A stretch of 64,000 nt of DNA from Symbiodinium kawagutii (taxonomy: Eukaryota > Sar > Dinophyceae > Suessiales > Symbiodiniaceae): positions 266,799 through 330,798 of the forward strand of contig VSDK01009018.1 of the NCBI GenBank assembly GCA_009767595.1. The letters run 5' to 3'. The translations under genes were made by a program, and so were the position numbers. Shown piece by piece: positions 49,801 to 63,369 of this stretch. Every line of letters begins with the position of its first letter. The stretch's first letter is position 1. The notes under the pieces were generated by a model. That model had not been told where the DNA came from, did not search any database, and saw nothing but the letters and a program-made list of their open reading frames with translations.

Positions 49801-51866
49801 TCAAAGCTTCGTGCGGCGCTGTAATGCTCCCCCACACAACCAACTCAAACAGTTGGAAAAAATGGCACAGAGACGATGGCGGGCTTGAGAAAGTCAAAGT
49901 GTAAAAACATGTCACCCGAACAAGTGCAAACTTGAAATGTCTAGAAAGCCAAGCTTTCCTAAAGCTTTGTTATCCTTTTTGCTATCGTTTTTTCTTGTCG
50001 TTCTTTCACGTCCGACACCACTGACACAACCGTGCAGTCTGGGCGCGGTCCAACTGGGGCCTTCCCAAGTTAAAGTCCTTGTCTCCAGGTTTTTTACTTC
50101 CTCATTTGGCATTTCTTTTGGAAGCTGTGAGCCACGGCGGTTATCATATCATTGCGTCAATGCAAGGGGACTATCATTCAAGCCTTCACCCATCATCTGG
50201 AAGGCCTCTTTTGTACATTGTACATAGACCTGTGATTTCAAACAGCAAATTGCACACACCAAATTGGATTGGCAAAAATGTGACCCAACATCATCGAAAC
50301 TGTTGATGATGTTTCATGTTTGAGATCATCGGCATCATCCTTGAGCCAGGTTGCGCTTTGGATCGGAATTGGGGACTCGGGTTCCTACTTTTGGAGGTAA
50401 CCAGAATCAGAATCGATCTGAATCAAGATATAACTAAACTCCATAAGAATCAATATCAAGTCACTATCAATCAAAATCATCCGGGAAAGTTTCGGACTCG
50501 AACTTCCGACATTGTGAAATCGCTGCCAACCGTTGCGGTTGGCCAGAGAGAAGACATGTAGTGATGGAGCACAATGCATCAAAAAGCTGTGTTTTTCAAT
50601 ACTGACGGACTCTCGATGGTTAAAAGGTAGACCGGGTAGGCATATTGGCCTGCGGCGAAACAGCACTGGAAATCAGCACACATCTGCATTTCAAGTCAAA
50701 AGTGTTGCAAACTAGCAGCTTCAGACCACTTTTGCAAGCTAAAACGGTGGAATAAGCGCGCGCGGCGCAAAGCACATTTCGATGTCAATTGCCTTTAAAA
50801 TTCCTTGAACCTGAAATGGTCGGAGCCCTTTTGGAAGTCAAAATGTCCAAAACTTGTATGCGGCTGTGGGGGGAAGCGCACTTGAAAGTCAAAATCGCTA
50901 AAACATGAGGAGTTCGCGACGCTTTTTGAAGTTCAAACAATTCGACATTCATTGAAATGAATGGCAGGCGCATGGTTTCGCGATGGAATAACGTGGTAGG
51001 TTTTGTGTGGCAGGCGCAAGTACATTTTTGGACGTCTGGCACCAGAGCACGGTTTTCAAGCTATAGATATAGTCGCAAAGATAGACTCCTAGAGCAGAGA
51101 GGGCTAGATTGCACAGATCAGACAAACGGAGCCATGGATGGGTAGAAGACAGACAAACAGCGACGAACATAGAGGCAAACCGACCGGCAGACAGACCGAC
51201 CGACAGACATACAAAATCAGACCCTAGAAAACTTCCACATGTCTGCCAAGGATCCTTACAGTGGCACGCAGGATTCGTCTTCTTGTTAATGGTGAACTCA
51301 TTCTCCCACTCTTTCTGACACTTCGCATTTGTCAGTGAGACATTTGATGGGCAGCGACATGTTGTCTTCCAGAGTTTGAACGTGCGTACTCTCTGGGCGC
51401 CAAACTGCTTGCATGGATCCTTAACTGCTGGGGCGAGGGCGCATCAAGCATGTGCGATCTACGTTGCGACAAGATGAAACTCCAAAGATCAAAACCATTC
51501 TGGATCGCATCCCTTGTCCTACCTTTAATTTGCTTTTCTTATCTCAGTTGTTAAGACTTCGATATGATGGCACTCTCGGTCAGACAGCCCCAAATGTTCA
51601 ACCAGAGATTGTGAAGGCCCTCATCATCCCAACCAGATCAATCCATGATCCATGTTTGAAAATTTGAAAAAATGGAAAGTGAAATGTTGATTCTTCAAGT
51701 TATTACTTATTTTGCGTCTTACACAGAAACCAAAGTTGTCCTGATCAAACCAAGCTGCTGAATCTCGGGCCTCCTCAAGCTCCAAAGAGCCAATCATTTC
51801 CTTCCCAAAGCTGCGCTCTCCACGCACAAAGGTTAACAAACAACTCCATATGAACAGAGAATACAT
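46827..51866 (-). CDS. Secreted Cys-rich protein, copy B (5 exons; exon-4 acceptor damaged)
   Basis: This is a paralogue of copy A with exons 51866-51719, 51424-51255, 49008-48687, 48235-47738 and 47629-46827, totalling 1941 bases (646 codons plus stop). The start MYSLFIWSCLLTFVRG is again a likely signal peptide. Exon 3 is 24 bases longer than in A and exon 4 six bases shorter, all in multiples of three, so the protein frame has been maintained by selection. The Cys positions of A are kept. One oddity is that the CCCAG acceptor just before exon 4 in A and C is missing because about 12 bases are deleted (around 48235-48240). The nearest remaining AGs are out of phase, so splicing of this intron may be altered or the copy may be recently inactivated. 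Confidence 0.7.
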
Positions 51867-53476
51867 GGCTGGCACGGATCAAAAAATAGCCTCAGGCACC
51901 ATGGGCTGCATAGGGCTAGCCCACTTGATCCACAAAAACAAGAGCGAATGACCAGATCCTGCTGCAGCACAGTAGCTAATCCTTCAGTTCTTTGACAATG
52001 ACAGGCAGACATGCGCAGCCGGACAGACATACTGAACACATTGAATCCACGGCCGCCTTATTTCCAAGGAGAAGACACTCGAAGGCGCAACGGCAGGTTC
52101 CTGTCGACAAAACGTGGAAACAACAGACGTCTCTGCATGGGCGCTGATGGATCAGTATCAGGTTGCCCCACGGCGACTGCCCAATGGATCAAATGGTGAA
52201 GCAACACTTGCAAATGATTCCAACTGTGTTAAAAAATCCCGTAGAGGTCGACTATGGGAATTCGGAGATCATGTTCAACCAGTGATAGCTGGGAATAAGA
52301 GAATGTATTGATACAGCCCACAATTGCCAAGGGTTGCAGTTGCAAGGAATGCAGGGTGGCTGCAGATTGGAATTCTGGCGGGTGGCTGCAGATTGGAATT
52401 CTGGCGGGTGGCTGTAGATTGGAATTCTGGCACCCAAGATGAAAGGGACATCACCATAGGGCATCTCTGCAAAACACACGGGCCATGAACACTCGGCTGA
52501 GATTGAAGTTGAATTATCAGATACTCAAAGGAGACGTGTATCTTTGGCCTGACCTTTCTTTTAAAATCTGATACCTTCTGGATCTGGTAATCTAACACAG
52601 CTGGCCAGATAATCCACCATGCGACCTTCCGTTGCTATGTTCGATTGCCAAGGGCAATCTACTGAAAAACCTCGGGAAAGATGTAGCAACGGTGATCATC
52701 ATTTCTTGCGTTTTGTCCAGAACCCAAAGTTGACAGCGTTTTGACCAGAACCTGCATACATTGGTTCTTCCAATACATTCTTCAAAATTCCATGGCAAAA
52801 TAAGAAAAACAAACATCATCACCAAAACCTTTCGGGCTAGTGGATCGTGATTTATCAAGAGTCCCAATGGCAATAAGACACAATACAGTTCTGCACAAAC
52901 AACAAAACAATGAACATTGGGAATTACACCTGCTGTGAACTGTCAGCATCTATTCACATTGACATATCAAACACAAGGCGCACATACGAACGATTCCAAA
53001 ACAATGACATCCGTCTCTTCCCAAGGAATGCCGTTATCAACTGGGTCTGTGTGCACCCTTGTGTTGCGTAGCTAGTCGCATGATCATGGCAACCTTTCTC
53101 ATTCTAATGATATCCCAACTGACGCCTTCTGTTCCGACCGGATCCTTGCAGGATATGTTTCCAACATCTTGAGTGAGTAGTGAAGACCCAAGCGTGATCC
53201 CCACCATCTCCATCTTAACAGTTCTTTGATTCATGAAAAGCGACATGTCTGCGATGGATGATGTGATATGATGTGATCCTATAATGTCCTTTGATCACAA
53301 TCACATCTGACCTATGACAGAAAAGCAGCAGCAAAACCCACTGGCGCTGTCCCCGAAAGTTCCCAAAAGGGGACTCCGGGACAGCTGGAAGTTTCCCAAC
53401 ATCAAAACTTCCGCATGGCTTGAAGATTGCCATCCCAGCTGTTCTCCCTTCCTCCCCTCAGATCTGAACGCCGGAC

Positions 53477-53563
53477 CTCAGCAGCCACATGGAACTCCAG
53501 ATCGTCAGCGACGCAATGGTAGATCTCGCCTTTCAGGTTCCAGCTGGCGGTGGCGCTGCAGCT
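53477..53563 (-). CDS. Candidate exon of a second array gene (unit 2)
   Basis: This is the unit-2 counterpart of the exon at 43638-43727: 29 codons, SCSATASWNLKGEIYHCV, ADDLEFHVAAE, with acceptor GGCAG|AGCTGC and donor GCTGAG|GTCCGG. Confidence 0.45.
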
Positions 53564-53934
53564 CTGCCAAGCATGACTCAAGACGGGTATAATCTGCTTG
53601 TAAACATGCTGTATCTGTATCGTTTGTATCATATGATCTATGATGTATCGTTCTATCAATATATCTATGCATAAAAGAAATGTATCAAGATGAAAAGACA
53701 CTGCATAACTGCATCAACCAAAAAACAACTGTATGAGATACGAATGACCATGGGTGCTTCATGCAGCAGGACTCTTCAAGGGCAATAGGCGCCATCCACG
53801 ACAAACAAAGCAGCAATGCCACGAACAAAGACGTGGCAAAATTGCTGTACTTCCTGGATCTACCACCGTTCCAGCAGGACAACGCCACCATTTTCGCGGA
53901 TGGGACCGACCATCCCAGCCGCCGAACTGAGCTT

Positions 53935-54080
53935 CCGAAAAATTTGATTTCCAGCTTGGAAAGCTCCACCCGTCTGATCCATGCGCCGGTGCCTGGGAGC
54001 AGCAGCCACCAGTGGCTCAGCTGGAAGACCTGCTGGGTGGGAACATCGAAGTGAACCAAGTGCCTCAACGGCGTAGTTGC
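53935..54080 (-). CDS. Candidate exon of the second array gene (unit 2)
   Basis: The frame contains TPLRHLVHFDVPTQQVFQL, LPGTGAWIRRVELSKLEIKF. Unit 3 (near 61850-62000) retains LPGTGTWVFRRVELSKLEIK but needs a frame change upstream; unit 1 (near 44050-44160) lacks the second half. Splice limits were not determined. Confidence 0.3.
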
Positions 54081-54221
54081 CAGCGCAGGGCAACGCAGGC
54101 AATGATAGCTGCACTCCAACCATACCCGGCAGCAAGAAAATCATGAAAGGTGGGAATACAATGGTAGTGAGCATCGTTTCTGATGAAATACGAAGGTTTT
54201 CCTGGGAATGAAAATACTTAC

Positions 54222-54288
54222 CTTTATTGAACCAGGTGTTTAAGGGCAGTCCGACGAGAGGGATGATTCCGATCACGAACCTCAACTG
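54222..54288 (-). CDS. Candidate hydrophobic exon of the second array gene (unit 2)
   Basis: Between GCGCCAG|TTGAGG and AATAAAG|GTAAGT the frame reads LRFVIGIIPLVGLPLNTWFN, a possible membrane segment. The counterparts in unit 1 (about 44255-44325) and unit 3 (about 62150-62215) are shifted out of frame by small indels, so only unit 2 appears intact here. Confidence 0.35.
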
Positions 54289-56717
54289 GCGCAGCCATGT
54301 TGTAGCCGAAAGGAGCAGGCAAAATCCCCCAACCTATTGTAAAAAATCAACATACCCAAATCATCCCAAATGAAATTCCATTTCCGAACGTTTCTTGCTC
54401 AGCCACCCTAAGGCGACGACCCTGCCACAGCGCAGACGCGGCAGACGCAGGAACATCGCCTCCAAAAAGGCTGACAAACCAGTTGATCTTTGCGCATCAA
54501 GTCCTGTTGAATCCCGTTGGTGCTTATTGTTGGTATCCTCTAGGAACCAGCTGATGAGTATCATTCCATCACTTGCCATGAGCAGTAGATCAAGGTTTGT
54601 CAATTTGGGATCTTTGCCTCATGGGGAACCCCAACTAACTATACCATCCGACAAAGCAGTAGACCATCGGCCTTGTCCAACTAAGATAGTTGTTGCTGCT
54701 ACCCGTATCATTGCCACAAGCATCAACCGATTGGCTGGCACCAACGGCTTTATCGCTCTGCTGCCTTGCCTGGTAGCCAAGTCCAGGCCATACAAACCAC
54801 GAAAACTCGGAATCAGGAGGTTCAACTTGACGGCAGGCTGCGCCCCCAAGCTGCCAACGATACTTTTTTATCATTCACTCTTTATATCGTAGTTCAAGAA
54901 CAATCGTTGATACTCGTTACTGTTCGGTAATTCATTAATAGTTGATTGCCTTGAATAGTGGCTGACGAATGGTAGCGCAAATTAATCACGGTTGGTTGAA
55001 ATTTGGCAAGAGTCGTTGATCATGGTTCATCGGTCAATAGTGGTTTTCAAATTTCATTATCAATATCAACACCATCATTCATCAACGGCATCATCCATCG
55101 TCATAAACACCTTCATCTTCATCACGATCATCGTCACTACCAGTGCCACCACCATTGCCATCACCATCTTCGTCATGTCAATCACCATCACCTGATTCAA
55201 CCAACCCCTTCTTCCTATAGGCCACCTCTGCTGGAAACTTCCGACAGCGCATTTTTAATGTTCACTTCGTGGTGTAGTTGTACCTGCAAGTGAACTGCCA
55301 CTGGATGGACAGTGCTTAGGCCTCTTGGCCAAGCAAAAGGAACCAAGATCAGCAAAATATAGAACTCTCACAGGAATCAGTAGCAGCTTCAAACACAATC
55401 CCTGAATATTCCCTGGATTTGTGAATACCTGTTTTTTTAGCCGGCAACTGCATTTCTCAATCAAAAGACAAGGATCACCATTAAACAATTCCAATCGCTG
55501 GCCCACGCTGCGAACACCTGGAGTTGGGCGCTCTCTGGCACTAAGGCCTGGCTCAACTTGTTTGAAGTCGCGGTTTGAAGCGAAGGGAGCGGTCGGTGAA
55601 TTTCCATGTTGCCCCAGCAGGACGAAGGAAATATCAAACAAATGCATCTACAGTCATCTACGTAGCAAGTCTGCAACACCTGGACCTATATATAGATCAT
55701 TTTCGTTGGAGAAAGGCACATGCGCGGGCTGTTCATCGTATGATGGGCTGCGACTTCCCTAGGGTTAGATTCCGTTAGGTCATGTTCATTATAGGGGCTC
55801 GAGATTGCCAATCTTTGGACCACTGCCACTGCCGCGACGAATTCTTTCAAACCAAGAACGGTGACAGTGACAAAGATTCCGGCAATCAAACACCAATCCC
55901 CAGCACATGCTTTTCCAACCGCGGTCAGTGGTTGATTCCGGGCATTTCGTGAAACAAATTTGAATCGAATTTGCAGCTGTTCTCAATCTTTTGCCACTCG
56001 TGGGAGCTTCCTTGCGTCTCGCTTTGCATTGGGCCATTCCTTCGATGACCTGACAAAGGGAGACGGATGGAATCGCTTCAAGATCCCCAAATTTGACCCT
56101 TTGCTAACCTGCTACCTGTTGACTTCTGGTCGAACACATGTTCCTATGAGGACCACCTACCTGCAGTTCCCACTTCCGCAAATTAGTTCCCTTGTAACAC
56201 CTCTCTCTCACTTGGCCCTCTCTGGCTGACTTAGAGCTTAGCCCCACTCAATTTGCGTCACTTAGCACCACGCCCTTTTTCAATGGGGCGGTAGGACAGG
56301 GGCTTGATTGGGGACTAAATGCAATGTTCATCATTTTTTGTTTTGCTCGCACAACTTTCACGGTTTGGATTTGGGGGCGACAGGAACTTCGGGGCTTGGG
56401 GGCTGGGAATTCTGCGGTTATCATTTTGATTTTTGTGGTTTTTATTCTTTTGGTTTGGAGTCCAGTGCAATTGCTTGGGGGTTTGGGCGCTTACGGGTTT
56501 TCATCTTTGTCTTCATTCTCACAGTAGCAACCTGCAGGCTTGTGTGGTCGGGGTGGAATACCACAGCCGGGAAACTGTACTGAGAACCGCAGCTACTTCA
56601 AGTGGAAGATATCTTCAGTCCAAGGTTTCCAATCAGATGCGCATGACTCAATCAGAAACTCAACCTGTTGGGTCAAAAAGCGACACTCAAGTTTTGGCCG
56701 CCCCTCCTGAAGTTCTT

Positions 56718-59700
56718 TCATTCCGGGAATTTCCAAAAGAAACCGTCTTCGAAGTCGAAATCTTCGGTGTTTCCAGAAAGGAGCAGAGCATCATCCTTCA
56801 AATCGGACAGCACCTTCTCGGTGCACTTTTCGAGGTGCACTTCTTCGAAGAGAAAGCAGTCGATTGGATTCTCTTGGTTGATAGCGAAGGCAAAAACAGC
56901 CGGCACCTTAGGCGACTTCCTCTGATCCAGGCACTCTTTCGCGGTCTGGACTTGCAGGGGTTTCGGATCGATTTCCCACGGATCGCAGTCATCGACTGTT
57001 GCCAGGAAATGCCATCCCTCCCCATCTAGGCATGAATGCTTCTGCCATGCTTGCATGGCAGCAGTGCAGGTGTCTGCTGTTTTTAGATTGCACAGGCTGT
57101 TTCCTGCCCAACTTTGCAAGAAAGAAGCCTTCGTCTTGACCTGACCCTGCTCCTCTGGCACCTTCTTCCAATACTCGTTGTCCAAGCCCTCCTGCACACT
57201 GAGAGGTTGCCAGCGAAGAAAACTGTCGTCCACCTTATCATCTTCCACTGCCCATCCCAGCGGGCCCAAAATGGATGACACGCCTTTCGCCGTCCACACC
57301 AGCTTCTCATTTTCCCCCACATAGGACGCAATACCCATGTCCTTTGCAGGCAAGTCTTGCTGGGTGAAGGCAATGGCGGTCTTCTTCTGGAGAACGCTTT
57401 CGCACATCGCTTCACGCTCGGAGCCTCGCAGAATGTTCTTCTCGACGCAACACTCTGCTTGCCAGGATGACCGGGTCTCTGGTGGCATGAAAGGCCAGAG
57501 CATACCTTGGGGCGGAGGGGAAACGTGAGAAATGCTGGGCAAAAGAAATGTTTGCAGAACTTGTTCCTATAGGAACCAAAAAGAACCAACGCAAGGTCTG
57601 TCGTTGCTGTCCATGTGCATCCAATGTATCCAAGGCGCAGCTCTTTCCGTTCCAGCCACAGCTATCGCCACAACATCCCAGCAGGTGGGACTCCACTTTT
57701 TGTATCACCAGTTTTGAACACACACTATCCCAGCTGCCGCTCCCACTGTAGGAACTTCCAGCTTCAGCAATTTCTGGTTTGTGATTCACCATTGTTGTGA
57801 CCAGGTCCTCGCATTCCGCCTTGCAAATGTGATCAAAAGACTGTCTAACGGAGGGAGTCAACTTCAACAACTCTTCCTTTCTCGTGTCATCCAAAGCTTG
57901 GCGGCATATCTCGTTGGTGATGTCTAACCTCCATAGATAGAAATGGGGGTCCCTGACCCTGAGGTCGGTGTTTGCCACTTGGATTTTGTTTTTTTTCGCT
58001 GTCTCGAAGACATTGCGGCAGAAGTCCACCGCCGTCACATTGCCAAGTACTGGGTCCTGCATGTTCCATGCTGGGGGTGAACAAACGGGAACACCATGGA
58101 GGCCAGAGGTTTTGGAGGGCGTGCTGGCGTTGCCCAAGAATGCGGACACTACCTGGGGAAAACTATCACTGAGATGTCACTGTCTACTCGTTCTTCCTCT
58201 TCCACCCTTTCAACTTTGAGGGTAACCTGAAAGCCTCTCAATAGCTGAGGTGCTCTCGGGCGCTTGGAGGATGAGTGCGTGTCTCAATGGCACAGGTCCC
58301 TGCACCTTCACAGCTACATGTATCACCACATCTCAACACACACAAGATCTTCTATACAACTGGGCACGCGTATACTCTACATTGAAACCATGTTGAAATT
58401 TGATGAAATTTGCCAAGTGATTTTAGTGATGAGGCGACATGCGGGTCTTGCAATTTGGTCTGGCACAACCCTTGTCCTTTTCCAAACTTCGGTCTGCATA
58501 AAAGGTGCATCGGCACTTTGGGTTCCAAAGGGTGGCGTACGGATATGCGTTTGGAGAAAACATGTCCACTCTGTATTTGGAGAGCAAGCACCCAACAGGA
58601 TTCAGCTGCCCACCATCACAAATGCATGTCGTTTCTGACAACATCTTCGCACCCCAAAAGGAACATCTGTCACGGTTCCTCCTGGATCTAGATTTCCACT
58701 TCGCGAGTCTCTGTGCGAGTTCTTGCTCTGGATCATCCAGTTCCTTGGTCGAACTTCGTGCATTTCTCTCTCTGCACTTGCCATCCTAGAAAAGCTGCAG
58801 AAAAGATCATCAAGGGGCTACAGCAAAGCCTGACTCTCACTTCTTGCAGGTTGTCGATTTTGGGATTTCACATGTTCTTGCTGTCCTTTCAACTGCTATT
58901 TGGCATTTCTTTTGGAAGGTCTGAGCCACAATGGTTCTCATATCATAGCGTCAATACAAGGGGACTATCATTCAAGCCTTCATTCTTACCTTTCATCTGG
59001 AAGGCCTCTTGTGTACATGATGTTGACCCGCGATCAAAAATCAACTTGTGAAATTGGATTGAGCCCTTTGATGTTGGATGGTTTGAGATCATCGGCATCA
59101 TCCTTGAGCCGGCGTTGCTTTTGGACTCTGGGTCGTACGTGGAATAAGGGACTTGGGTTTGCACTCTTGGAGGTAACCAGAATCTGAAGCAATATGTGCA
59201 ATCACAATCAAAAGAACCCCAGATATAACCACAGTCAATCAAAACACTTGGAGGTCTGACTCCTGACATAGTAGCATTGCCACCAACCATTTCTGTTTGC
59301 CAGCGATAAGAGATGTAAAAAATTGAAGGGGTAGCAACGGGGCAAAAACGTTGCTTTTCAATACTGTAGTGCTCTGGAACGGCCTGTGGAAAAAGAATGT
59401 GGGGAAGGAAGGGGCGGATTTGGAAGTCAAGAGTGTTGAAATCTGGCAGCTAAACTGTGGAAAAAAACGCAGTTTGGAAGTCAAATATTTCAGCGACATG
59501 AGCTCCGAAATCATGTGATGTCGAAGCTCCGTTTTTCAAGGAAGTCTCTCCTAACACCTTGGTTTCGATAGCTTGGAAGGTCCATCCTTGGACCGCACCA
59601 GAGTGTGGCTTGCAAGCTATAGATAGTCGTAAAGATAAGATCAAACAGAGACATAGATAGGAAGAGATAGTGTCCTGCTTTGCTTGTCTTATCTCCCTTG

Positions 59701-59896
59701 CGAAAGTCCTCATCATCCCAACCAGGTGAATCCACATGTGAAAAAATGTTTCCAAGAAGCCAAGGTTGTCCTGACCAAGCCGAGCTGCTGAATCCGGGGG
59801 CTCGTCAAGCTCCAAAGAGCCAACCATTTCTGTCCCAAAGCCGCGCTCTCCACTCACGAAGATTAGCAAACAACTCCATAGGAACAGTGAATACAT
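56718..59896 (-). CDS. Secreted Cys-rich protein, copy C (4 exons; exon 2 deleted)
   Basis: This is a shorter paralogue with exons 59896-59753, 58743-58470, 58070-57612 and 57505-56718, totalling 1665 bases (554 codons plus stop). The start MYSLFLWSCLLIFVSG is signal-peptide-like. A deletion of roughly 540 bases relative to copy A, at about 59.62-59.70 kb, removed exon 2. Exon 1 ends exactly where the conserved part of exon 1 ends in A and B, at a GA donor (TTCTTG|GAAACA), and joins exon 3 in phase 0, so the shortened gene still has an open frame. Exon 4 has lost about 15 codons around the WW segment of A/B. It ends DGFFWKFPE rather than LKFRELEE. Confidence 0.7.
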
Positions 59897-61390
59897 GGCT
59901 GCCACGGATCAAAAAATAGCCTCAGGCAACATGGGGCTGGATTTGGTAAGCCCCAGCTTGATCGAAAAAAACAACAGCCAGTGACCAGATCGGTCCGATT
60001 GAAGGTGCAGTATCAGCTGACCCCACCGTGACAGCCGAATGGATCAAATGGTGAAGCAACACTTGAAAATAATTCCAAGTGCGGTAAAATCTCGTAGAAG
60101 TCGACCATGAGAATTCGGAGATCATGGTCAATCAGTGATAGCTGGGAAAAGGAGAGACGATTGATACAGCGAAGAGATCATGAAACACGATGACAACAAT
60201 GCCAAGGGTTGCAATTGCAAGGATTGCAGGCTGGCTGTTTGTGGATTGGAATTCTGGCACCCAAGATAAAAAGGACATCACCATGGAGCATGTCTCCAAA
60301 ACACAAGGGCCATCAACAATTGGCCGAGATTGAAGCTGAATCATCAGTTGATCATAGGCGCCATGATCTATAGCCTGACATTGCTTGTTTCTAATCTGAT
60401 ACCCTCTGGGTCCCTCTAATAATCAAACACAGCTGGACAGATCATCCACCATGCGACCTTCCATTGCTATGTTTGATTACCAAGGGCAATCTATTGAAAG
60501 ACCTTGTGGGTGATTTAGCAACGGTGAACATCATTTCTTGAGCCCTTTCATTACTGGACTATGAATGCAAAGGTGACAGGGTTTTATGCAGCATCCACGT
60601 GTACTGCTAATTGACAACCCATGGCAAGCACTCATGAAGACCAAATATTTCGGGTGAGTGGATTGTGATTTGTCAAGAGTGACAACGCCAGCAAAGCACA
60701 ATGTTTTTTTTTCACGGACAACAAGACAATGAAATTGCTCCAACACCCAAAAACTGACAAGCTGACGGGATCAACGCATGCAATTAGCTGTCATCATCTA
60801 TCAAATACAACGCGCGTGTACGAACAAATCCAAACAATGATTCCAAAACAATGCCATCCGTCTCTTCCAAAGGAATACCAATGCGAGGTGCACTCTTACT
60901 CGACCAGTCATCACACTTGATAGTGCAATTGTTGCAGCAACATTGGGTTCCAAACCATCTTCACCCAACACCAGTCATGCCATGCGGCTTAATTAATGCT
61001 CGTATTCACATGAATACATGTTATCAACAAGGTCTGTGTGTACCCCTGTGGTTTGCAGCATGATCATCATGATCATGGCAGCTTTCCTCATTCCAACTGG
61101 CGGCTTCGGTTCCTACAAGACCCAGGATGTCTTTGCAACATCTTAATTCAGTAGTGAACACCCAAGCGCGTGCCCCCCACCATCCCCATAGTTCTTTGAT
61201 GAGCAGCGACATGTCTGCCATGGATGATGATCTGACATGATATGATGTGATATTATGTTGCAATCACATATGCCCTACGACAGCAAAGCACTCCCTAGCT
61301 TGGAGTTTCCTATCGTCAAATCTTGCACACGGCTTGAAGATCGCCGTGCCAGCTGTTCTCCCTTCCTCCCCTCAGATCTGAACGCCGGAC

Positions 61391-61482
61391 CTCGGCAGCC
61401 ACATGGAACTCCAGATCGTCACCAGCAAAATAGTCTTAGATCTCGCCTTCCAGGTTCCCACACCTCACTGCCGGCGCTGCGG
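61391..61482 (-). pseudogene. Decayed copy of the SCSATASW exon (unit 3)
   Basis: The 3' half still reads NLEGEI then, after a stop codon, DYFAGDDLEFHVAAE before GTCCGG. The 5' half is rearranged. In-frame stop and indels indicate loss of function of this unit's copy. Confidence 0.5.
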
Positions 61483-63369
61483 CTCTGCCGGACTCAGAAT
61501 ATGGTTGGTAAATTAACGTATCTGTATGGCTGGTATAGTCACGTGTCTCTGATCTATGATCTATGATGTATCAATCTTTGTACACAGGCATGTATTTATC
61601 AATCTATTTATCCATACGAACATTATGTCTACACGAAAACACTCTGCAAAAGCAAAAAAATCTGCATGAGATATGAATGACAATAGGGGATACTTGCAAT
61701 AAAGCAATGGGTTTCATAGTAATTGCATGAGAGGCAATTTGCACGGCAACTGACAAACACATCGCCAGATCGCTGTACTTCCTGGATCTACCACCGTTCC
61801 AGCAGGACAACACCACCATTTTCGCAGGGACTCACCATCCAAGTCGCTGAGCTCCCAAGCAGTTTGATCTCCAGCTTTGAAAGCTCCACCCGTCTGAAGA
61901 CCCATGTGCCGGTGCCTGGGAGCAGTGGCGACCGGTGGCCGCCAGCTGGAAGCTGTGATCGATCCCCTGGGAACAATCGAAGGGAACCAAGTGCCTCAAC
62001 GGATTAGTTGCAGGGCAACACAGGCAATGAGAGCTATACTCCAACCATACCCGACAGCAAGAATATCGCCAAAGATGGTGATAAATTGGTAATGACTATG
62101 GCTACTAATGAAATGAAGATCAACAACGAGACTTGCCTTCATCCTTTAGAACCAGGTATTTAAGGGCAGTCCGACGAGAGGGATGATTCCTATCACTCAA
62201 CTGGCGCAGCCATTGTGTATCCGATACAAGCAGGCAAAACCCCCCGACCTAAAAATATATAGTAATATACTCAAATCATCCCAAATGAAGTTCCAATTTG
62301 TTTCGGAGCGGTTCTTGCTCAGCCACCCTAAGGCGACGACCCTGCCACAGCGCAAACGCACGAGAAGTGTTGCCTCCAAGAAGGCTGGGATCGTTGCGCA
62401 TCACACCCTGTTGAATCCTGCTGATGCCTATTTATCGGTATCCTCTATGAACCAGCTGATTGAGCATCATTACTTACAAGCCATCAACAAATGAACTTTT
62501 ATGAATTTGGGAAAGGAGAAGCATTGCCTCATTGGTAATCCGAACTAATTTACCAGCCAACAAGGTAGAACACCATCCGCCCTGTCTAACTCCCGACGCT
62601 GGTTGCTGCTACCCGTATCGTTGCAAAAAAAAAAAAAGAACCGAGGCATCGTCGGTCTGCTGCGCTGCCTGGTAGCCAAGTCTAGGCCATGCAAAGCGCA
62701 AAAGCTCCGAATCAGGACCTTCAACCGCAGCTTGCGCCCCCAAGCTGCCGGCCAAACCAATTGGTACTTTTTCTTTGCCGTTGTCTTTTCGATCTTGCTT
62801 CATCAACAATCCTTGATAATGCTTGAGGCTCAGTATAGTTTATTGCCTTGAATAGCGGCTGCTTAATGTTAGTACAGAATCAATCACGGTTGGTTGAAAC
62901 TTGGCCAAGAGTTGTTGATCATGGTCCATTGATCAATATAGTGGTTTCAAAAAAACAATATCACCAATCATCATCAACAGCATCATCCATCATAGGACAT
63001 CTTTGTCTTTATCCCGATCGTCATCACCATCATCACCACTATCATGGTCATCGTCATTGTCAATCACCATCACCTCGACTCAACCGACCCCTTCTTCCTG
63101 TAGGCCACCTCTGCTGGAAACTTCCGACAGCACGTTGTGCTGCATGGACTCGTAGATTCACTTGTCGGTGTAGTTGCACCTGCAAGTGAGCTGCTACTGA
63201 GTGGACAATGCTTAGGCCTCTTGGCCAACCAAAAGGAACCAAGATCAACCAAACATAGAACTTGAACAGGAATCACTACCAGCTTCAAACCCAAGCCTTG
63301 GATGTGTTCTTGATAATTTCATTTATGATCACTTATGCATAAGCATTTTTTGATTCAATCCTTGAACGT

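Larger units (their letters stand above)
45450..55430. repeat. Tandem array unit 2 (gene B)
   Basis: This is the second unit, about 10 kb, collinear with unit 1: 3' flank, gene B (46827-51866), upstream exon-like pieces at 53477-53563 and 54220-54290. Long blocks are nearly identical to units 1 and 3, interrupted by indels. Confidence 0.85.
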
